Shown here: positions 60,466-64,000 of the stretch, in pieces
How positions within the stretch are numbered: the stretch's first letter is position 1
Layout: every line of letters starts with the position of its first letter
NCBI GenBank assembly: GCA_021741155.1
Contig: JAIOYP010000015.1
Span: forward strand, 1-64,000
Length of the DNA: 64,000 nt
Direction of reading: 5' to 3'
Source of the DNA: Flavobacteriales bacterium
GTDB lineage: Bacteria > Bacteroidota > Bacteroidia > UBA10329
Notes under the pieces: model-generated
The model's input: only the letters and a program-made list of their open reading frames with translations
The model's database searches: none
What the model was told of the DNA's origin: nothing
Made by a program: the position numbers and the translations under genes

Positions 60466-61488
60466 TCAGAACCGAAACTCCTTTACCGTATCAACAAAAA
60501 GTTTCACCTTGCGTGGGTCAATATCTGGATAAACGCCATGACCAAGGTTGGCGATGTGTCGATTAGGACCAAAAGCCGTGAGCATTTCCTTTGTCTTTGT
60601 GACAATCGTTTCGTCATCAGAATAAAGAACACACGGATCAATGTTCCCTTGAAGCGTCTTGCTATTTCCAATCATGGCGCGACTTTCCGCAACGTCCATA
60701 TTCCAATCTAGACCGATTGTTTGACAGTTCAATTCGCCTAATTCCTTACGAACGAAATAAGCTCCTTTAGCAAAAACCGTGATTGGAACTTCGTCAATTG
60801 CATCGCAGATTCGTGCAATGTAAGGCAATGCGAATTCCTTGTATTGTTCTGGACTGAGAATACCAGCCCAACTATCAAAAATTTGAATGATATCTGCGCC
60901 AGCCTCAATTTGTCCTTTCAGATAATTGATGGTGCTGAGGGTGATTTTCTCCAACAGTTTATGCGCCAAAACTGGTTCTGTGTAAAGGAACTTTTTCGCA
61001 TTTGAGAAGGTTTTAGAACCACTTCCCTCAATCATATAGCTGAAGATTGTCCAAGGTGCGCCCGCAAATCCGATTAACGGAACACGACCATCCAATTCCT
61101 TTTTGGTCATGGCAATGGCATCAATTGTATAGCGAACGCCATCTGCTTCTGCAACAACCATTCTATCGATATCCGCAGCACATTTGATTGTTTTTTCAAA
61201 CCAAGGACCGCGCTTCTCTACCATTTGATACGGCAATCCCATAGCTTCCGGAATGACAAGAATATCAGAGAAAATAATTGCGGCATCTACGCCCAAATGA
61301 TCAACAGGCTGAATAGTGACTTCGCAAGCAAATTCTGGGTTCTCAACCAATTCCTTGAAACCGCCCATTTTGGCACGTACTTCTCGGTATTCCGGCAAAA
61401 TTCTACCTGCTTGACGCATAAGCCAAACCGGAGTTCGTTCTACTTTTTCTCCTCGCGCTGCGCGCAGTAAAAGGTCATTTTTCAGCAT
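60466..61488 (-). CDS. hemE: Uroporphyrinogen decarboxylase
   Basis: The 340-aa protein begins [30 protein letters not shown], where the RQAGR box holds the substrate-binding Arg. The catalytic Asp is in [14 protein letters not shown], with [16 protein letters not shown] as the second box. [13 protein letters not shown] is near the C-terminus. It removes the four acetate carboxyl groups of uroporphyrinogen III in haem synthesis; the local P450 needs haem. The promoter places transcription start close to the start codon, so the mRNA may be nearly leaderless. Confidence 0.96.
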   Translation of the reverse strand: MLKNDLLLRAARGEKVERTPVWLMRQAGRILPEYREVRAKMGGFKELVENPEFACEVTIQPVDHLGVDAAIIFSDILVIPEAMGLPYQMVEKRGPWFEKTIKCAADIDRMVVAEADGVRYTIDAIAMTKKELDGRVPLIGFAGAPWTIFSYMIEGSGSKTFSNAKKFLYTEPVLAHKLLEKITLSTINYLKGQIEAGADIIQIFDSWAGILSPEQYKEFALPYIARICDAIDEVPITVFAKGAYFVRKELGELNCQTIGLDWNMDVAESRAMIGNSKTLQGNIDPCVLYSDDETIVTKTKEMLTAFGPNRHIANLGHGVYPDIDPRKVKLFVDTVKEFRF

Positions 61489-61492
61489 GGCG

Positions 61493-61522
61493 CAAAGGTA
61501 ATTCTGTAGCGGTAATCGACAA
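61493..61522 (-). promoter_or_regulatory. Bacteroidota promoter of hemE
   Basis: On the minus strand TTG (61520-61522), 19 nt and TACCTTTG (61493-61500) match the consensus exactly. The -7 element ends only 4 nt before the ATG, so the transcript would have a leader of a few bases or none. Confidence 0.65.
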
Positions 61523-61527
61523 CCCGA

Positions 61528-62667
61528 TTAGGTAAGAACAACCATCGAAGATGGAATGTCTTCTCTTCCCAAAGCACGAAGCATTCTTCCGTGACCAAGA
61601 ACCGCTTCGGTGAATGTTGGAATACAATGATATTTCTCTCCAAATTCCTCCGCAGTTTGCCTAACAATTGGAGCTAAAGCAGGATAATGTACATGGCTCA
61701 CTTTTGGGAAAAGATGGTGAACAACTTGAAAATTCAACCCTCCAACAAACCAAGTAACGAGCTTATTATTTGGAGCAAAATCGGTTGTTGTTCTGAGCTG
61801 ATGAATGGCCCATTCATCCTTCATTTTACCTTCTTCATTTGGTTTGGTGAATTCGCAAACCTCCATAATGTGTGCTGATTGGAATACCATTCCCAGAATA
61901 ACTCCACCTATAAAATGCATTAAGAAAAAGCATCCCAACGTTCCATACCACGGAAGTGGAAGAAGGTAAATCGGTAACGCCAGAGTAACGAAAAGGTAAG
62001 CGGCTTTAACCAATACAATTCGAAGTGTAATCAGCCCAAAACCCGTATCGTAGTTGGTTGTCATTCCCGAATTCTTGTAATCAACCAATTGCTTAAAATC
62101 CTTCATGAATATCCAACTAACCGTCATCAACCCGTAAAAGAACCAACCGTAAATATGCTGAAAGCGATGCACCGCTCTTCGCTTCGCAAATGGTGAAAAC
62201 CGCAACATTGGAAACGTGACTGTATCCGCATCCAAACCATCAATATTGGTATAGGTGTGATGAAGAATATTATGCTGAATTTTCCAATTCTCAGCGCTCC
62301 CTCCTACCAAATTCAAGAAATAGCCAACGAATTTATTGACAATATCGTTGCTTGAATAGGACCCGTGATTTGCATCGTGCATAACAGACATTCCAATACC
62401 AGAAATAGCCACTCCCATCACCATCCAAGAAAGAATAATAGCAGGTGTTGACGTAATTACTCCACTAAGCATCAAAATCAACGGAATCAAGTAACTAGAA
62501 ACAATTACGACCGATTTCAGGTACATCCTTCCATCGGCATATTTCGAAATTCCGTTCTCCTTAAAATAAGCATTAACCCTCTTATTTAAGGTTTTCGAGA
62601 AGCTTTCACCCTCTGCACGATGCGCAAATTTTACGCGCTGAATAAGTTCTTGGGCCATGAAAGGCAA
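61528..62667 (-). CDS. Membrane fatty acid desaturase (acyl-CoA/acyl-lipid)
   Basis: The 379-aa protein has four or more hydrophobic segments and the three histidine boxes of the family: HDANHGSY, HNILHHTYTN and QVVHHLFPKVSH. Box three with HH is typical of acyl-lipid front-end or delta-type desaturases. It introduces a cis double bond into a lipid acyl chain with O2 and a di-iron centre, changing membrane fluidity. It is monocistronic with about 240 bp of upstream DNA shared with the divergent dps gene, in which I could not identify a promoter. Confidence 0.92.
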   Translation of the reverse strand: MPFMAQELIQRVKFAHRAEGESFSKTLNKRVNAYFKENGISKYADGRMYLKSVVIVSSYLIPLILMLSGVITSTPAIILSWMVMGVAISGIGMSVMHDANHGSYSSNDIVNKFVGYFLNLVGGSAENWKIQHNILHHTYTNIDGLDADTVTFPMLRFSPFAKRRAVHRFQHIYGWFFYGLMTVSWIFMKDFKQLVDYKNSGMTTNYDTGFGLITLRIVLVKAAYLFVTLALPIYLLPLPWYGTLGCFFLMHFIGGVILGMVFQSAHIMEVCEFTKPNEEGKMKDEWAIHQLRTTTDFAPNNKLVTWFVGGLNFQVVHHLFPKVSHVHYPALAPIVRQTAEEFGEKYHCIPTFTEAVLGHGRMLRALGREDIPSSMVVLT

Positions 62668-62907
62668 TAATTAATGTAGGTATGTCAAAGGTCGCTGAAT
62701 TAGGTAATGCATTTGTCAGCAAAAGACCAACTCTTTAATAGTTGCTAACGCTCCCATCGAATCTAGAACAAAACCATATTAGGATGACCATTTTGGATGA
62801 AATTATTTCTTTTGAAAGAAGGCTACGTCAGAATTTGAATGTGACCCGAGTCATAGTGAACAACTAGCGAAACAACACCTTTATACAGTAATCAAATACA
62901 AAAAATT

Positions 62908-63384
62908 ATGAGCACCAATCAAATAGGACTAAACACAAAACAATCAAACCAACTTGCCAAAGAACTGAATATTCTGTTGGCCAATTACCAGATGTTTTAC
63001 CAAAACCTTCGTGGTTTTCATTGGAACATTCAAGGCCCAAGTTTTTTTGAGCTACACTTAAAATTTGAAGAATTGTACAACGATTCAATTCTGAAAGTAG
63101 ATGAAATTGCAGAGCGCGTTCTTACGCTTGGCGAAACTCCTTATCACACGTTTTCTACTTATTTGGAGCATTCATCCATAAAGGAAGCTGCTAATGTGAG
63201 CGATGGACAAACTTCGGTTTCTACAACCTTGGCGAACTTTAAAACGCTCCTGGAAATGGAACGTAAAATTCTTGACCTCTCAGGAGAAGCAGGTGATGAA
63301 GGAACGAATTCGCAAATGAGTGATTACATCAGTCAGCAAGAAAAAACGGTTTGGATGCTTTCTGCCGACTTAGGAAAAAAGTAA
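62908..63384 (+). CDS. dps: Dps/ferritin-like DNA-protection protein
   Basis: The 158-aa protein is a four-helix bundle of the Dps family. The ferroxidase residues are at the right spacing: His38 (GFHWNIQGP), His50, Asp65 and Glu69 (KVDEIAER), the same intervals as in Listeria Dps. It forms 12-mers that oxidise and store iron and reduce Fenton chemistry; some also bind DNA. The N-terminus is short and has few basic residues, so DNA binding is uncertain. It is probably a stress gene, but no regulator site is visible. A hairpin follows. Confidence 0.93.
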   Translation: MSTNQIGLNTKQSNQLAKELNILLANYQMFYQNLRGFHWNIQGPSFFELHLKFEELYNDSILKVDEIAERVLTLGETPYHTFSTYLEHSSIKEAANVSDGQTSVSTTLANFKTLLEMERKILDLSGEAGDEGTNSQMSDYISQQEKTVWMLSADLGKK

Positions 63385-63388
63385 AATG

Positions 63389-63428
63389 AAAAAGGAAAAA
63401 CGTATCCTGCGACACATTTTTCCTTTTT
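63389..63428. terminator. Bidirectional terminator-like hairpin
   Basis: AAAAAGGAAAAA (63389-63400) pairs perfectly with TTTTTCCTTTTT (63417-63428), leaving a 16-nt loop. It lies between the convergent dps and bestrophin genes and can end both transcripts. Confidence 0.65.
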
Positions 63429-63450
63429 ACGTTTTCTCCTTTTTCTCTAT

Positions 63451-64000
63451 TCAAAACAGTTCCTTCAAGTTCTTTTGAATGGTTTCAGAAAGCGCATCGG
63501 TTGGAAGGTCGTTCGCATCTGGACCGAATGGATCTTCAATTTCTTCAGCAATCAACTCTAGACTTGCTAAAACGTAAAAAATGAAAATCACCACGAATAT
63601 GGTGGAATAACCGAAATCGCGCACCACACCAAACGGCAAACTCATCACGTAAATGAATATGAATTTCTTGATGAACGCGCTATACGAATACGGAATTGGC
63701 GTTTTCTTGATTCGCTCACAAGCACCAATAATATCTGTGAAGGAACGGAACTCATTATCCAACATTATCAGTTGCTCATCAGAAACAAGACCATCCTTTT
63801 TTAGCAGTAATAATTGAGCATACAATTGCTGAGCAATGGCATTTGGAACATGCGATTTAGCAAAGGCGTTTTCCATATCAAATCCAGCATGAATCTCCAT
63901 CTCAAATTCGCGTGGTCCATCGCGTAAATGCTCTTTCATGGCGAACACGTAATTCGTGATGAGAACACGAAAAAGTTGTCTGCGTTCTGTCTGTTCTATC
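63451..64000 (-). CDS. Bestrophin-family (UPF0187) membrane protein, partial
   Basis: The open frame continues past the window edge (RRQLFRVLITNYVFAMKEHLR at the end), so the true start is outside. The visible 183 residues contain a helical soluble part (NEFRSFTDIIGACERIKKTPIPYSYSAFI) and two hydrophobic segments. They end with SLELIAEEIEDPFGPDANDLPTD, the typical bestrophin C-terminal block with acidic residues. Bacterial bestrophins are ion channels in the inner membrane. The Met at 63948 would not be the true start. Confidence 0.85.
   Translation of the reverse strand, partial: IEQTERRQLFRVLITNYVFAMKEHLRDGPREFEMEIHAGFDMENAFAKSHVPNAIAQQLYAQLLLLKKDGLVSDEQLIMLDNEFRSFTDIIGACERIKKTPIPYSYSAFIKKFIFIYVMSLPFGVVRDFGYSTIFVVIFIFYVLASLELIAEEIEDPFGPDANDLPTDALSETIQKNLKELF

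Noticed and set aside
1-64000. tRNA, rRNA, intact insertion sequences or riboswitches.
   Set aside because: None was recognised by eye. A tRNAscan-SE and Infernal search would be needed to exclude them fully.

Overview
The window reads as chromosomal DNA of a marine/freshwater-type Bacteroidota, probably Flavobacteriales-like. The evidence is threefold. Several secreted proteins end in a type IX secretion (T9SS type A) sorting domain with the VYPNP-type motif. The promoters that can be read have the Bacteroidota form TTG-N19/20-TAnnTTTG. The order parA-parB-DUF5683-dapB-lepB is a typical Bacteroidota housekeeping block. No rRNA, tRNA, CRISPR array or intact transposase was found.

Layout. (1) 72-24726 is a surface-glycan and export locus, mostly on the minus strand. 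It holds a five-gene operon (GDSL-like hydrolase, two glycosyltransferase-like paralogues, nucleotide-sugar dehydrogenase, TMTC-like membrane/TPR protein), a GDP-mannose 3,5-epimerase-like enzyme and a UbiA-like prenyltransferase. Next comes a seven-gene run headed by a Wzm/Wzt-type ABC exporter: unknown 289-aa protein, cytochrome P450, two paralogous terpene-cyclase-fold (alpha/alpha toroid) proteins and a sulfotransferase. It ends with a tight operon of sulfotransferase, acyl carrier protein, KAS III, DPM1-type glycosyltransferase and GNAT acetyltransferase. Two paralogous transglutaminase-like lipoproteins lie on the opposite strand. (2) 23562-32421 holds a small membrane protein, a rhomboid protease and a set of secreted proteins: one T9SS protein and two collagen-like proteins, one with 28 exact-period 54-bp repeats. 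(3) 32648-46360 holds a metallophosphoesterase, two tandem penicillin-acylase-family enzymes, a C-terminal processing protease, the lepB-dapB-DUF5683-parB-parA block, an ABA4-like membrane protein and a tail-fibre-like secreted protein. (4) 46473-51430 is an accessory hotspot: a RecD-like helicase, then two more remnants of that helicase's 3' end, an ORF6N-domain relic, a DUF4143 AAA ATPase and an array of degenerate 32-bp tandem repeats. (5) 51439-64000 is mainly metabolic: phosphodiesterase, aldehyde dehydrogenase, Mpo1-like protein, galactokinase, T9SS esterase-like protein, L-2-hydroxyglutarate oxidase, DUF819 transporter, hemE, fatty acid desaturase, dps and a bestrophin cut by the window end.

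How the genes work together. Region 1 looks like a machine that makes nucleotide sugars, assembles and decorates a lipid-linked or surface glycan (acyl, acetyl and sulfate groups) and exports it through an ABC transporter. The best candidate for something undescribed is the exporter-linked P450/toroid/sulfotransferase run (10851-18406). It resembles a terpenoid or lipid tailoring pathway inside a glycan locus, next to a UbiA prenyltransferase. The second is the helicase 3'-end hotspot, whose repeated gene tails suggest past integrations at one site.
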